A DNA stretch of 64,000 nt. Source: Drouetiella hepatica Uher 2000/2452 (GTDB lineage: Bacteria > Cyanobacteriota > Cyanobacteriia > Elainellales > Elainellaceae). The position numbers were made by a program, and so were the translations under genes. This document shows, in pieces, positions 15,260 through 26,100 of this stretch. The first letter of the stretch is position 1; every line of letters begins with the position of its first letter. The notes below the pieces were generated by a model. It was not told where the DNA came from. It worked only from the letters and a program-made list of their open reading frames with translations, and ran no database searches. The stretch covers positions 1 to 64,000 of the forward strand of contig JAHHHD010000028.1 in assembly GCA_019359505.1 (NCBI GenBank), written 5' to 3'.

Positions 15260-18200
15260 ATGAGAATCCAGTTTGCTTCCGGCTTACCTCAACTCCCTTT
15301 TAGTTCAGACAATCTCAGCGTGATCAGCGGCTCTACAACCACCGCCCGATCGCTCTACTTTGCCATTCTGGGAGAGAACCCGGCAGGATTCAACCTGCTC
15401 AGCTCTATCATTCCGGCGACTATTGGCGTGGGTGCAGGAGTAACAATCACCATCCCCACCACAGCGCACCCGGCAGGTTCGTTTTGGCAAAACTACATCA
15501 TTGCGGCATCCACCACGAACACCCCTAGCAGTCTCGTTCAACTTGCCAAAATCAGCGCGATCGACATCGATGGCAACCCCCGCACCCTGCCCTTGAGCAT
15601 CACCCTGGATGAAGAGGAGATGTTTGCCTTATCCAGCACGATTGCCACTCCAGACCCACTCCCAGAATTGCCCCTCAACGGAATGCTGAGAGCGATCGCC
15701 TCTCTCAGCGGCAACGTGTTTGAGTACGATGAGAACTCATCGCTGCCTCCCAATGACCTGACGGTGATTGCGGCGATCGCGGGTAACTGGGTCTACAAAC
15801 CCGGCAACTTTTCCAGCTATGTTGAGCTAACAACCGATGGCGGCGGCTGCGATCGACCCTTAGCCGACATCCCTAGCACCCTGCAACGTGCCCCCCGCTA
15901 CAGCCCTTCCGGCGCGGCTGGCACGAAGCGAACGTTTTGGATCGTCAATACGGCTGAGGAGGATATTCCGGCTGGCTTGCGAGTTAAGGTCATCGTCTCA
16001 GTTGATGGTGCAGCTCAGGACTCTGAATTTGATGGGCTGTTGGCAGTGCGCTTCAAGGGTTACGCCAACACGGTTACAGGTGCATTAAGGACGCTCGACG
16101 GCGACGGCATCGAATTCCCAAACCTAAACATAGAGCGGGATTACCAAAGCGGCAAATCAGACCTTATCCTGCCTGACGACCTGGCAACCAACGAAGCTTA
16201 CACGCTGGAAATCTACCCAAAATTCAGCCTGATTGCTGCACAAAATAAGGTTGCAGACGGCTCCCTCATCTCGATTGCTCTTGACCTGTTTGAAGAGGCT
16301 GGTGTTTACAGTGAGCTGGGTCAAGCGCTGGGTGACTGGCTCTACCCTACCGACGATCGCGGCTACATCGTTCCTGATGATGGGCTTGCTGCCATTGCCC
16401 TAAAGCGATCGGGCATCGTTGCCTCGACTAGCTTCCTCAAGGTGGGCGCATCCCCGCTCTATGAACTGGATATCAACACAGCCAACCAGAAAGCGGCAAT
16501 CAACGGCGATGGAGCAATCTATCTAAGAGATGGCGACCTGCAACCCGCCGAAGCACTCAGAGCGATTCTAGGCACCGTTGCCGGGGACAGCTATGCCTCT
16601 GCCTGGAGTCTGCCTGTCACGGTTAGCGGCACCCAAGCGGTTCAAATTACCTGCACCTATCCGAGCAACGGCACCACTGCCACGATCCGAGCGGATTACC
16701 CCGATGCAATCGCCGGAGTTACAGGCAAGGCTAAATTCAACCCCCCGCTGGTGACTCTGTTCTTGACGGACGGCACGGAGATCCGCCGCTTTGAAGGGTT
16801 CAGCGTGGTAGATGGCGCGACACAAAACTTTTTAATAGACAATTGGAACTCTGGGGTTCTAATTGAAGATTTGCCTGATCCGGCTGCAAACTTTAGCCTG
16901 TTTCGCCCAGAGGGAGCGACCGCGATCGCCACTGCAACAGGCAATATTCCGGTAGGCGAAATTCAGGCGGCATTCTGTTTTACCTACACAGGCGAATCCC
17001 TCACCAGCATCTCTCATGCTGAAGCTGACGGCTGCATTCACGAAGCCAAGCTTACCCTGGCAGAAATGGAAGCGGCTGCCCAGAGCTGGAGTACACCCGT
17101 TGCTGAGAGTGGTATTGTCGATATCCCACAAGGGGCGATCGTCGCATGGCAAACCCGGCGCACCACCAGCGGCAAGCCGATTGTCTATAGTCCCGTGTCA
17201 ACAGCAGAGCATGATGGGGTGAGCGTATGGAAACCCGCCTACAAGCTGGATTCCGACCCTGGCAGGTGGCTCGTCGATAACACTCAAAAAGTGTTGCTCA
17301 CGGGCGAGAATCCCCCGACCAGCGGCGACGGCAGCGAAGGAGACATCTATCTCCAGATCGCTTCACCCGACCTGTTGATCTGGCATAAGGATACGGCTTT
17401 GGATTGGGCGCTCGTCCAAACCATCACCGCACCCACGGGCGCACCAGGGCAAGCCTATACCAACACTACGGCAGCATTCATTCAGCCAGCAGTCAACGCA
17501 ACCGTCACAGTCTCGCTCGCGGCTGGGCAGTGGATCGCGACAGGTGCAACGGTATTTGTGGAATCGGCTGGATATTATCAAGTCGTTACCCCCGGCTCAA
17601 CCAGCGTCGTGCTACGAAATCTAGGATACAGCGCCAATGCTGCCCCCTCAACCAACATCTTGACCAATCGTAAGATCAGCGCATCCGGCACCGCTGGGGC
17701 AACCGGATCGATCTCAGATGCCGATCGCCTCATTCTCAACCTGATCAGCACACCTCCAACCGTTGCCGTCGATCAAATGGCAGTGTTCAATCAGGGCGAA
17801 AAACTGAAGCTGCGTAAGGCTTCTGATGGGGTGATCCAGACGATCGCAGTTCTAGAAGCCCCTCAGACCTTCACCAAAGCTCAGTCAGTTCGGGCTGTCT
17901 CGCTGACACCTGGATCAACAGTGGCGATCGATGCCACGTTGGGCAATACTTTCGCTCTTAATGTCAGTCAAACAACCTTAATTAGTAATCCCACGGGCTT
18001 GATTGATGGCGGCGTTTATTATCTGCGGCTGAGGCAGTCGGGAGCGGGTAGCTATGCAATCACGTTTGAGGATGCCTGGGTATGGGAGCTAGACACCCCT
18101 CCTAATCTGGTTACGGCTGCTGATCGCCTTTGGGTGATTGAAGCCAACTCAGACGGCTCTAACCTCTACGCCAGGGCGCGAGGATGGTTCACAGCTCCAC

Positions 18201-18832
18201 CACTGCCGATCGCTTACTGGACGTTGGATGACAGCAGCTATGCCGATTCGATCAACGGCTATGATCTCTTGGCTGAAAGTGGAGCGCTGATCGATATCGT
18301 TGATGGCGCGGCAGTGTTCACGGCTGCGACTGGAATTAACAGCATTCTCTACACATCTGAAACTGAGCTGAAATTCACAACTAATCACGCTGATGATGAG
18401 CAGTATCCACCACAGAGGGATTGGCGGCTTGAGTTCAAACTAAGCTATAGCAACGCAGGTAGCGAAGATCTGCTGATCGCTCATACTGGCGATCTGTTTG
18501 GTAACGATGATGATTGGCGGGTGTATTTAGACGCTGGCGGAATTTTGAATTTTGGAATTGTGACTACTGGAGGGGAGGGGAGCAACTTTGAATATTTAGT
18601 AAGCACAGTTGCGATCGCCCCTAATACCACGTCCAGCATTGTGCTGGCTCTAGATGCCACTCTTGGAAAAACCAGCCTAAGCATTGATGGCGTTTTAGTA
18701 GAGCTAACGCTGACTAATGTAGCCGTTGCGCCAAGCCTTGAAATCTTCAAATTAGCGTTCGGTCTAGACTACACCGCCACGGCTGGCAGTACCCTAACCC
18801 TGGACGATATCAAACTGTTCTTCCCCTCTTAA
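15260..18832 (+). CDS. large tail fibre/adhesin with C-terminal LamG-like domain
   Basis: A 1190-residue protein, probably the receptor-binding fibre. Most of it is strand-rich and Thr/Ala/Gly-rich with short repeats; about two thirds along is a collagen-like TAPTGAPGQAYTNTT linker. The last ~190 residues (PLPIAYWTLDDSSYADSING, then DWRLEFKLSYSNAGSEDLLI and LSIDGVLVELTLT) have the jelly-roll pattern of laminin-G/concanavalin-like lectin domains, suitable for binding surface glycans. Host-range role is inferred. Confidence 0.7.
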   Translation: MRIQFASGLPQLPFSSDNLSVISGSTTTARSLYFAILGENPAGFNLLSSIIPATIGVGAGVTITIPTTAHPAGSFWQNYIIAASTTNTPSSLVQLAKISAIDIDGNPRTLPLSITLDEEEMFALSSTIATPDPLPELPLNGMLRAIASLSGNVFEYDENSSLPPNDLTVIAAIAGNWVYKPGNFSSYVELTTDGGGCDRPLADIPSTLQRAPRYSPSGAAGTKRTFWIVNTAEEDIPAGLRVKVIVSVDGAAQDSEFDGLLAVRFKGYANTVTGALRTLDGDGIEFPNLNIERDYQSGKSDLILPDDLATNEAYTLEIYPKFSLIAAQNKVADGSLISIALDLFEEAGVYSELGQALGDWLYPTDDRGYIVPDDGLAAIALKRSGIVASTSFLKVGASPLYELDINTANQKAAINGDGAIYLRDGDLQPAEALRAILGTVAGDSYASAWSLPVTVSGTQAVQITCTYPSNGTTATIRADYPDAIAGVTGKAKFNPPLVTLFLTDGTEIRRFEGFSVVDGATQNFLIDNWNSGVLIEDLPDPAANFSLFRPEGATAIATATGNIPVGEIQAAFCFTYTGESLTSISHAEADGCIHEAKLTLAEMEAAAQSWSTPVAESGIVDIPQGAIVAWQTRRTTSGKPIVYSPVSTAEHDGVSVWKPAYKLDSDPGRWLVDNTQKVLLTGENPPTSGDGSEGDIYLQIASPDLLIWHKDTALDWALVQTITAPTGAPGQAYTNTTAAFIQPAVNATVTVSLAAGQWIATGATVFVESAGYYQVVTPGSTSVVLRNLGYSANAAPSTNILTNRKISASGTAGATGSISDADRLILNLISTPPTVAVDQMAVFNQGEKLKLRKASDGVIQTIAVLEAPQTFTKAQSVRAVSLTPGSTVAIDATLGNTFALNVSQTTLISNPTGLIDGGVYYLRLRQSGAGSYAITFEDAWVWELDTPPNLVTAADRLWVIEANSDGSNLYARARGWFTAPPLPIAYWTLDDSSYADSINGYDLLAESGALIDIVDGAAVFTAATGINSILYTSETELKFTTNHADDEQYPPQRDWRLEFKLSYSNAGSEDLLIAHTGDLFGNDDDWRVYLDAGGILNFGIVTTGGEGSNFEYLVSTVAIAPNTTSSIVLALDATLGKTSLSIDGVLVELTLTNVAVAPSLEIFKLAFGLDYTATAGSTLTLDDIKLFFPS

Positions 18833-18834
18833 CC

Positions 18835-19020
18835 ATGAAACGCCTTATCGATCCGTTCCTCTCTCGTTTCCGCTGGTATCGCCGCGCCCGTGGCGGCGTT
18901 TGGGCGTGGGTACACAATCTGAATACAGGGAAGCGATCGGGCTGGGTTCGGCTCGCTGATCACCTTCCTCTCTTCCCCTATCCAACTCCCGGCATTCGCG
19001 AAGTGGAGCGGCATCACTAA
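18835..19020 (+). CDS. small Arg/Trp-rich protein
   Basis: A 61-residue basic, aromatic-rich protein (FLSRFRWYRRARGGVWAWVH) 2 nt after the fibre stop and overlapping the next start by one base. The tight spacing supports expression. No family recognised. Confidence 0.5.
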   Translation: MKRLIDPFLSRFRWYRRARGGVWAWVHNLNTGKRSGWVRLADHLPLFPYPTPGIREVERHH

Positions 19021-20084
19021 TGCGTAGCTTTGAGGAACTGGAAGCCAAGCTCAAGGAAGTCCAGGCGCATTACGAGAATCTGGCGATCGGCGTTGGGGGT
19101 GGTGCAGTAGGCTCTACGGCATCATTCACTCTAGAGCAGCCGTTGAATGGGGTGAATACCGTTCGAGCAACCTGCTTCACGCCATGCCCACCAGGGCGAT
19201 CGCAGTTGTTCAAAGATGCAAACGGCTCTTGGTATGCGATCGGTTCAAACGCTGCGGTTCTGCAAAGCATTGAGATCGCCCAGAATCGAAGGCGTACGGC
19301 TCAAGAACCGACTCAGCCTATACGGTTTGCAATGTCAGTATCGGTTTATTCCGGATCGCCTTTCGATGCAGGTCAAGGCGTTGTTTCTCTGTTGGGCGCT
19401 AAAAATGATTCGTATGTAATCGTTGAGGGCAGACCTTACCTAGTGATGTCTCGAACTCAAACAAGCGTGGTTATTGATTCCGAGGGTGTTCCTGTCATAG
19501 TTGATGATCAGGGGGAGCAGGGCTTTAGTTCTCCGATTCTCTCTGCTGATAAAAACGGTACAGTATACGTCGATTATCAAACGTTCGACAGTCAGCGATC
19601 GCAGGGTGGCTATGCCCGGTATAACTATCATTTTCGGATCAATGGAGGGGTCGTTAGCGCTCTGAGCGAGTCCCCTTCATGGCGTGGTAGCTTGGTCAAT
19701 GGCTTGCTATCGAGCGATCTTGAGATTGATCCTGATTCAAACGCTTGCGTGAACTATTTTCGGACAATCCTGTACTCCAATATTCAAGATCGCAACGTTT
19801 GGACTCTCTTCGGATTTGACACCGATCGCGGCAGACTTGCGGGTGAACTAGGGTTTCCTGGAGGATCAAACCGACTGAATGACAACGCAGTTTTGAACCA
19901 TCTCAAAACTAATACGCTCCGCACAACAGCAACGATCTCAAGACTCCAAACAGAGGGCGATCGCTGTTTGACGGCTAGTGGTGGCACCCAAACTGAGCTG
20001 AGGAAATTTGACCTGCCAAGAATTCGATGGGATGTGCCGGAAGGAGCTAACGCAATCATCACTTTTGCGGCGATCGCTTATTAA
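19020..20084 (+). CDS. hypothetical structural protein
   Basis: A 354-residue protein with an N-terminal coiled-coil segment (FEELEAKLKEVQAHYENLAI) followed by strand-rich sequence with repeated short beta motifs. It follows the fibre gene and ends with a hydrophobic strand (GANAIITFAAIAY). A second fibre component or a fibre tip is likely from position. Confidence 0.55.
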   Translation: MRSFEELEAKLKEVQAHYENLAIGVGGGAVGSTASFTLEQPLNGVNTVRATCFTPCPPGRSQLFKDANGSWYAIGSNAAVLQSIEIAQNRRRTAQEPTQPIRFAMSVSVYSGSPFDAGQGVVSLLGAKNDSYVIVEGRPYLVMSRTQTSVVIDSEGVPVIVDDQGEQGFSSPILSADKNGTVYVDYQTFDSQRSQGGYARYNYHFRINGGVVSALSESPSWRGSLVNGLLSSDLEIDPDSNACVNYFRTILYSNIQDRNVWTLFGFDTDRGRLAGELGFPGGSNRLNDNAVLNHLKTNTLRTTATISRLQTEGDRCLTASGGTQTELRKFDLPRIRWDVPEGANAIITFAAIAY

Positions 20085-20118
20085 CAGAGGGCGAGCTTTG
20101 CAATCGATCGCCCTTCGG

Positions 20119-20185
20119 TTGGGCACACTGAAAGCAACGCCTGCCCCTGCGACTTGGGGATGTCCATTTGGAATGCTAAACATCC
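20119..20185 (+). promoter_or_regulatory. class II box and hairpin leader
   Basis: TTGGGCACACTGAAAG (20119-20134) lies 71 nt before the ATG at 20206. A CTGCCCCTGC stretch and a GGATGT (20158-20163) / ACATCC (20180-20185) hairpin follow, paralleling the coat leader. Confidence 0.6.
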
Positions 20186-20205
20186 TTTGAGGCAGGTAAA
20201 GTTTT

Positions 20206-20577
20206 ATGCCCACTAACATCAATTGGTCACGTCCGTTTTCTGAAGCGGCTGAAGTCAAAACCAGCGCCGTGACTCACGCCCTAACCGTTTCGGGTGGCAA
20301 GGCAATTATCGACGTGACGGCTACGGTCAACGCAGCTACCAAGATTCTTGAGCGGATCATTCTCACTCCTAAAGCCAGTAATACAGGCACAACCCACACC
20401 GTTAAGCACCTGATCTTTTCGGGCGGCTCGGATTCTGTTTATGTCAGCGCCACCAACCCAGCCGACTCAGTTGCCACCAACGCTGCAACGGCTGTAGAAA
20501 CCGTGCTACCTGACACGCTCAACCTTGACAGCTTCTACACGGCTGCTGGCGTAGGACGCACCGACCCAACTCCTTAA
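20206..20577 (+). CDS. small structural protein with class II leader
   Basis: A 123-residue Thr/Ala/Val-rich protein with a fibronectin-like strand pattern (THALTVSGGKAIIDVTATVN). Its leader resembles those of the coat and tape-measure genes, suggesting high late expression, so a decoration or tail-tube-associated protein is plausible. Confidence 0.6.
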   Translation: MPTNINWSRPFSEAAEVKTSAVTHALTVSGGKAIIDVTATVNAATKILERIILTPKASNTGTTHTVKHLIFSGGSDSVYVSATNPADSVATNAATAVETVLPDTLNLDSFYTAAGVGRTDPTP

Positions 20578-20636
20578 GCCCGATCGCTCGGCTATTCACC
20601 AAGCCATTCATTAAGCTTTTTATCCAATAGAACACT

Positions 20637-21455
20637 ATGGCTAACGCAATTCTCGGATTCCGCACAATTAACAAGTGCTTTTTGCACCGCTACGTTTTTG
20701 AAGGCTCTCCAGCCGTTCTCACGCCCAAACCCATCTCCCTACTGATTCCGCCCAGCATGGCTGAAATCGATCCAGGGATTACGATCGTTGACATCGATGG
20801 TCGCACCGCAAACGGAGCCATGCAATCAGCTCTGACCTACAAAGACAAGATCATGCCGAAGTTGAAGCTTAGCTTTGACGTGGGTGGCCCCGAACTTGAG
20901 CAGATGATCCACGGTCAGGTGGTGAAGTCTTACACCAACGTTGTCTCTGCCGTCTTGTTTGAATTTGAAGCCACGACCCAAACCTTTGCCGCACGGGAAC
21001 CGGGCGAGCATGGCTATCAGGTCACAGCTCAAACCGATGGGGCAAACTCAATGGTTTACTACACCGATCCGCTGACTAAGCTATCGGTCGCTTTGACAGT
21101 CGTTGCCGCCAATCCTATCGGCAATCAGATCGTCATCGGCGAACACCTGGCGCTAACCGTTTCCCCAGAGCTGGCAGCAACAGGTTATCCGATCTCTGGT
21201 CGGGTCAATGCAGTGGTTCCTTCTGCTACGGCAATGAGCAATAAGCAAATGGGGCTTGTAGGCGTGTTCCTAACGGGCATCTACCATGACCAGACCGTGA
21301 AAACCTTCAGCGCTCGCTACTGCTCCCTCGACTTCGGCTCTCAGCTCAGTGCTGACGGTAAGCGATCGGTCAACCTCCGAATCCTGCCTGATGCCAACTG
21401 CCGATCGGGTCTGGGTTGGGATGTTGAGGATGTGCCACTGCAACTGGTTGCTTAG
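20637..21455 (+). CDS. probable major tail tube protein
   Basis: A 272-residue protein in the usual position upstream of the tail chaperone and tape measure genes. It starts ANAILGFRTINKCFLHRYVF, has TAQTDGANSMVYYTDPLTKL in the centre and an SLDFGSQLSADGKRSVNLRI segment near the end, consistent with the beta-barrel fold of tube proteins. Called from context and fold impression; no box lies upstream, so it is probably co-transcribed with the preceding gene. Confidence 0.5.
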   Translation: MANAILGFRTINKCFLHRYVFEGSPAVLTPKPISLLIPPSMAEIDPGITIVDIDGRTANGAMQSALTYKDKIMPKLKLSFDVGGPELEQMIHGQVVKSYTNVVSAVLFEFEATTQTFAAREPGEHGYQVTAQTDGANSMVYYTDPLTKLSVALTVVAANPIGNQIVIGEHLALTVSPELAATGYPISGRVNAVVPSATAMSNKQMGLVGVFLTGIYHDQTVKTFSARYCSLDFGSQLSADGKRSVNLRILPDANCRSGLGWDVEDVPLQLVA

Positions 21456-21462
21456 AAGGCGA

Positions 21463-21478
21463 TTGGGGAATACTCTGT
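21463..21478 (+). promoter_or_regulatory. weak class I-like box
   Basis: TTGGGGAATACTCTGT ends 21 nt before the GTG at 21500. The spacing fits class I but the box carries an apparent insertion. Confidence 0.3.
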
Positions 21479-21499
21479 GTATGGTGGGTTATACGAAAT

Positions 21500-22249
21500 G
21501 TGAATGTTTTTCCCGTTGGAGCGGCAGAGCAATCCAGCGGGATTTTTAATGCAAACGAACATGGGCGATCGGGCACTAATAAGCTGTTCGAGTTAGATTC
21601 ATGCCCCATGTACGAGCGCGTTGACTTCTTAGACGGCACATTCCTAATGGTTTGCCTTCCGCTGGCACGTCATGCCCTGATTAGCGCTTATAGACAAGAG
21701 TTGCGATCGAACCTGGAAGGGATCGGCTATTGGGTACCCTCAATGGATTCAACTTTGTTCGCCACATGGGGCATTTACTACACCCAAATATCGAAGCTCA
21801 TGGAACCCGCTTTTGATGCGGCTGCCATGACTCCCGATTCCCGGCACAGGTTTTTCATTTGCTCTACCCCAGTCGAGCGTAATGGGGAAATGTTTGTCGG
21901 CTTACCACAGCTCGATCTGCTGCTGGGCATGGGCTACCCTGAACCTGTCACAGTCGATCGCCCCAATCAGAATAAGGGCATCGTTCATATCACATCAGGC
22001 GATCCAGCCCGTGACCTGCTGGCAGACTTGCTGATTATGTTTAAGGATCAGGCATTGCCACTGAGCGATCGCTATTCCTTCGATTACCTCAACAAGCTTG
22101 TTCTACAAACTGCACAGCGTAAAGATCCTGAGCTACAGAAGAAGCTGCAAGCCGAAGCCGATAAAAAGCGGTTCGAGCAACTGAACGCCGGAGCCGCTGT
22201 GAGGGAACACTATCGGAGAATGAATATCGTAGTCCCAGACGATTTTTAA
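21500..22249 (+). CDS. hypothetical tail-assembly protein
   Basis: A 249-residue protein between tail tube and tail chaperone genes. Starts with GTG at 21500; a Met at 21608 (MYERVDFLDGTF) is an alternative. The C-terminal 60 residues are a charged helix (RKDPELQKKLQAEADKKRFE). No family recognised. Followed after 1 nt by the next gene. Confidence 0.6.
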   Translation: MNVFPVGAAEQSSGIFNANEHGRSGTNKLFELDSCPMYERVDFLDGTFLMVCLPLARHALISAYRQELRSNLEGIGYWVPSMDSTLFATWGIYYTQISKLMEPAFDAAAMTPDSRHRFFICSTPVERNGEMFVGLPQLDLLLGMGYPEPVTVDRPNQNKGIVHITSGDPARDLLADLLIMFKDQALPLSDRYSFDYLNKLVLQTAQRKDPELQKKLQAEADKKRFEQLNAGAAVREHYRRMNIVVPDDF

Positions 22250-22250
22250 T

Positions 22251-22505
22251 ATGCCTCAGTTCAGAAAGAAGCCCGTTGTAGTTGAAGCAATGCAGTTTAC
22301 GGAAGATTCAAAGAATCAAGTATTCAACTTTGTAAGGTGCAGTTGTCATGCTGACTTTATAGACGGAAAGCCAGTTCTAAAGATCGAGACTCTTGAAGGT
22401 AGCATGACCGCAAGTTTAGGCGACTGGGTTATCAAAGGAATAAAAAACGAGTTCTATCCATGTAAGCCCGATATCTTTGAAGCAACTTACGAGCCAGTCT
22501 CATAG
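22251..22505 (+). CDS. conserved small phage protein
   Basis: An 84-residue protein. The pattern MPQFRKKPVVVEAMQ, then GDWVIKGIKNEFYPCKPDIF and EATYEPV, is one I recognise as a widespread small phage protein of unknown role. Two Cys near residue 30 (RCSCHAD) are an addition to the usual pattern. Confidence 0.7.
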   Translation: MPQFRKKPVVVEAMQFTEDSKNQVFNFVRCSCHADFIDGKPVLKIETLEGSMTASLGDWVIKGIKNEFYPCKPDIFEATYEPVS

Positions 22506-22524
22506 ACTCATCAACGCTAAAACC

Positions 22525-23049
22525 ATGCAACCCTTTTCAGTCACGCTTCGCGATAAAACCTATACTGCCTCTGACCCCACCTCTCGCGAGATGCGGGTGC
22601 TGGCATCCGTCTTTTTTAAGGGTGAATCAGAGCGCGATCGCATTCAGTCGCTGATGGATTCGATCAGCGGTAGCAATCCGTTTGAGTTTGACCTGAACGA
22701 CCCCAACGACCTGCAACGGGCAACGGTTGTACTAATCGTGCGGATGGACAGCCCAGCTGTTCAGGCAAGCCTAGCTCATGTGCTGCGATCGCTCTTTCCC
22801 GACCTGCCTGAGTCTCTGGTGAACCATCGGCTCATCTACGCGCCCAACGGCGAGCAAGAGGTTAAAACCGTTTGGAAGTTGGACGATGATGAGGCTCCCG
22901 CCCTGGTTTTAGAGGCATTGAAGCATCTTCAGGCTGAACATGACTTGCAAAATGAGCAAGATGCAAAGCTGTGGACTGAGAAGGCTGAACCTCAAGGCTT
23001 TGCCGTAGCCGCCAAACCCAAGCGCACCCGCAAGCTGAAAGCCGCATAA
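22525..23049 (+). CDS. tail assembly chaperone-like protein
   Basis: A 174-residue protein immediately upstream of the tape measure gene. It begins MQPFSVTLRDKTYTASDPTS, a small beta domain, followed by helices and a basic tail (AAKPKRTRKLKAA). The Met at 22525 is preferred to an upstream start overlapping the previous gene. The position is that of lambda G-type chaperones, but no -1 slippage extension is visible. Confidence 0.55.
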   Translation: MQPFSVTLRDKTYTASDPTSREMRVLASVFFKGESERDRIQSLMDSISGSNPFEFDLNDPNDLQRATVVLIVRMDSPAVQASLAHVLRSLFPDLPESLVNHRLIYAPNGEQEVKTVWKLDDDEAPALVLEALKHLQAEHDLQNEQDAKLWTEKAEPQGFAVAAKPKRTRKLKAA

Positions 23050-23107
23050 ACAAGTTTCCTCCCTGTTGTCTGTTGGAGCTGGAGCGTTTCTCGCCTCAGC
23101 TCTTTTT

Positions 23108-23186
23108 TTGGGCAAACTGAATTCATAAGCCTGCCCTGGCTCAAACTGGGATGCCCGTTCGGGATGCGATCGCTTCACTCATCCCA
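23108..23186 (+). promoter_or_regulatory. class II box and hairpin leader of tape measure gene
   Basis: TTGGGCAAACTGAATT (23108-23123) lies 72 nt before the ATG at 23196. AGCCTGCCCTGGC and a TGGGATG (23147-23153) / CATCCCA (23180-23186) hairpin lie between. Confidence 0.6.
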
Positions 23187-23195
23187 CGGGCAATC

Positions 23196-26100
23196 ATGGC
23201 ACTTAACCCGATTAAGCTTGTTGTTCAAGCCGTCAATCAAACACAGCCGATCGTCAGTGAGATCGGCAAAAATCTGGACGGGCTGAAAGCTCAGGCAGCG
23301 GCAGTTGGAGAGAGATTTGAGCTGATTCGCAAGCAGGCGGGCTTCGGCTCATTGGATAAAGAGATTTCCTTGCTGGCAAAGTCGCTAGGGAAAACCTACA
23401 AGGAGGCTGAGCAGCTCTCCAAAGGGCTGGGTCTGAGCAGTGACCAGATTCAGAAAAATATCAAGGCAATCAAGGAACTCTCAGCCCTCAAGCTTGACCC
23501 TAAGCAGATTTTTGAAAAGCTCAACAAAGAGCTGGGGACAACTGAGGAGCAATTTAATAAGCTCCATGCCGCTGCCAATGGCGACGGCGGCGGTGGAAGG
23601 AAGGGCGGCTTTGGCGGTTTAGGAGGGGCGATTAGCAGTGCCGCTGGCGCAATGGGCACGTTTGGGCTTGCCGTCCAGGGCGCTCAGGCAGCGATGGCAA
23701 TCCTGTCGAAGAACTTTGATCAGGTGATTGGGCAGAATATTCGCCTCAGAGAGCAGATTCAGTCCACCGCGATTACCCTTGCCTCTAAGCAGGATGTGCT
23801 GATCAACGGCAAGATCGAAACCGATCCTAGAAAGGCGATCGATGCTCTGCGCCCGATGATCAAGGAGCAGATCGACAAGCTTGCCGTTGATGCAACCAGC
23901 CTCAGCGGGGTGACTAGCACTGATCTGATTCCCAGTTTTCAGGCGGCATTAGCGGCTAGCGGTCGGCTGAAGCTTGGTAATCAGCAGGGCGCGGGCAAGG
24001 ATTCAGCCGATAATGCCCGACAGCTCACGACGCAGCTCACGGCTCAAGGGTTGATGCTAGGGCGCGATGCAGGGCAAATCACCAACGATATTTCCCAAAT
24101 CACGGGCGGTAACATTGACCCTCAATACAACGCCCTTGCTAAGTTCCTCAACCTAAATAACGCCAGAGTTGCCCAACTTTCCTCAGAAGGGAAGCTGATG
24201 AAGTACATCGAAGAGCGGACTCAGGCGGCGGTTGCAGGTCAGGCACAGCTAGCAGAACAGTGGAAAGGCGCGACCTCCAATATTCAGGAGTATGTCCAGC
24301 TCATTACCCGTGATTTTGGCGGACCACTGTTAGACGTGATGCTGAAGCCGATCGTCAAACTTGAGCAATCCCTCAAAGGGCAGCTTGAGAATATGCGCAC
24401 CTTTGCCAAGGGTGCAGGTGAGGCGATCGGCGGTGGCTTAATGCAGGTCTGGAGCCTGATTGACCAGGCAATTGATGGGGTGGGCGCTGTCTACAACAAA
24501 AACCTGAAGCAGATCAGCGGCTTTATCAATGATGCGGTTCAAGCGGGTTCAGGTGCATGGGAATGGCTTAAACAGGCGGCTACAGATGTCTGGGATTACC
24601 TCACTGAGCAGGTCAAGAGCCTAGCGCCCGATCTGCAATCAATGGGCGCTGAACTGCAAAAAAACTTTATGCCCGTCTGGGAATATCTAGTGCAGGTTCT
24701 GCCACCCGCACTGGAGAAGATCGGCAACTTTCTGAAGGCTGGAATCATTGGGCTGATTGCCTACATCGTTCAAGGGCTTCGCAACTTTACAACAACAGTG
24801 AAAATCATTGCCCCACTGTTGAGTGGGATAACGACCACGCTGGTAATGGCTATCGACGGTTTCAATATTTCCGTAGAGAAGGCACAGCAAACCGTCGCAT
24901 CCTTTATCTCGATCGCTTCTAAAATCCCCGGCGTTAGCGCCCTCATCGGTGATCCAATCAAGGATGCCGCTGAAGCATTGGACTCTCTCAGTCGGGCAAG
25001 CACACAGCTTGATACCCAATCCCTGAAAACCCTGGATCAGGTGAATGCGGCAAAGGCTCAAGGGACTAACCTCAGTGCTGAGCAGCTTAAGAAAAACACT
25101 CAAATTGCTGAACTTGCCAAGCAGCAGATTGAAGCAATCGATCAGCAGATTGCCTCAGAGAAAGAACTTGCCGTCTTCACTCCAGAGCAGAAGGCTAAGC
25201 AGCAAGCCGATATTGCGTTTCAAGAGAACCGCAAAAAAGCGCTTGAGGAAGCGTTAAAGGGATTAAAGATTCAATCTGAAGAGGAAGCCAAGGGAACCGC
25301 TAACGTTACCACCCAAAACAGGAAGCTGGATGATAGGGGAACGATTATCAAGCAGCTTGCTGATAAGGCGAAAGCCTTTCAGGAAGCACTAGACAATCCA
25401 ATTGACCAGGCAGCGGCGATCGAATCTGCTAAACAGTTGATGGCGGTGACTCAGCAGCAGATTGACGCGGGAGCCATCACCGCGCAACAGGGTGAGGATA
25501 GGCTGAAGGCGATCGCCAAAAACGCCGGACTCGACATTGAAACCCGGCAAGCTGCTGAGAAGGCGATCACCGGGATTCGTAAGGGTGAATTAGAAGTCCA
25601 GAAGCAGAACATCGCTACTCAAATCGCTGAGGTTGAAGCGAAAGTTAAATCGGGTAATTTGGGTGAGGTTGAAGGGGCAAAGCAGCTCACGGCTTTGAAG
25701 AAGAAGGAGTTAGATCTACAGCTCAAAGATGTAGACGACGCGATTAAAACTGAGCAAGACCTGATCGCTAAAGGTGGCGGCAGTAAAAAGGTTCTGGCTA
25801 AGTTGCAGAACGATCGTAAGGGCATTGTCGCTCAGCAGGTTAAACAGGAAACCGAAGGCGAGGAATCGATCCAAGCCGCAAGAATGGCTGTGCTAGAACG
25901 CGCCCAGAGGAAGGCGATCGATACAGCTAAACAGTCCGAGATTGAGCGTAACAACGCCAATCAGGAGTTGCTGAATAAGCATGAGATCCGGCAGGTTGAA
26001 TTCGATCGCCGCCGCATCATTAACCAGCGCTCAACCATTGAAACCGAGCTGCAAAACGAGAAAGACAAGCTTGCCGCCCTGGAAGCCGCGCCCAAGTACG

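Noticed and set aside
22525-23150. Programmed -1 frameshift of a tail chaperone
   Set aside because: No extended second frame follows the 174-aa gene before the tape measure leader and no clear slippery site was found.
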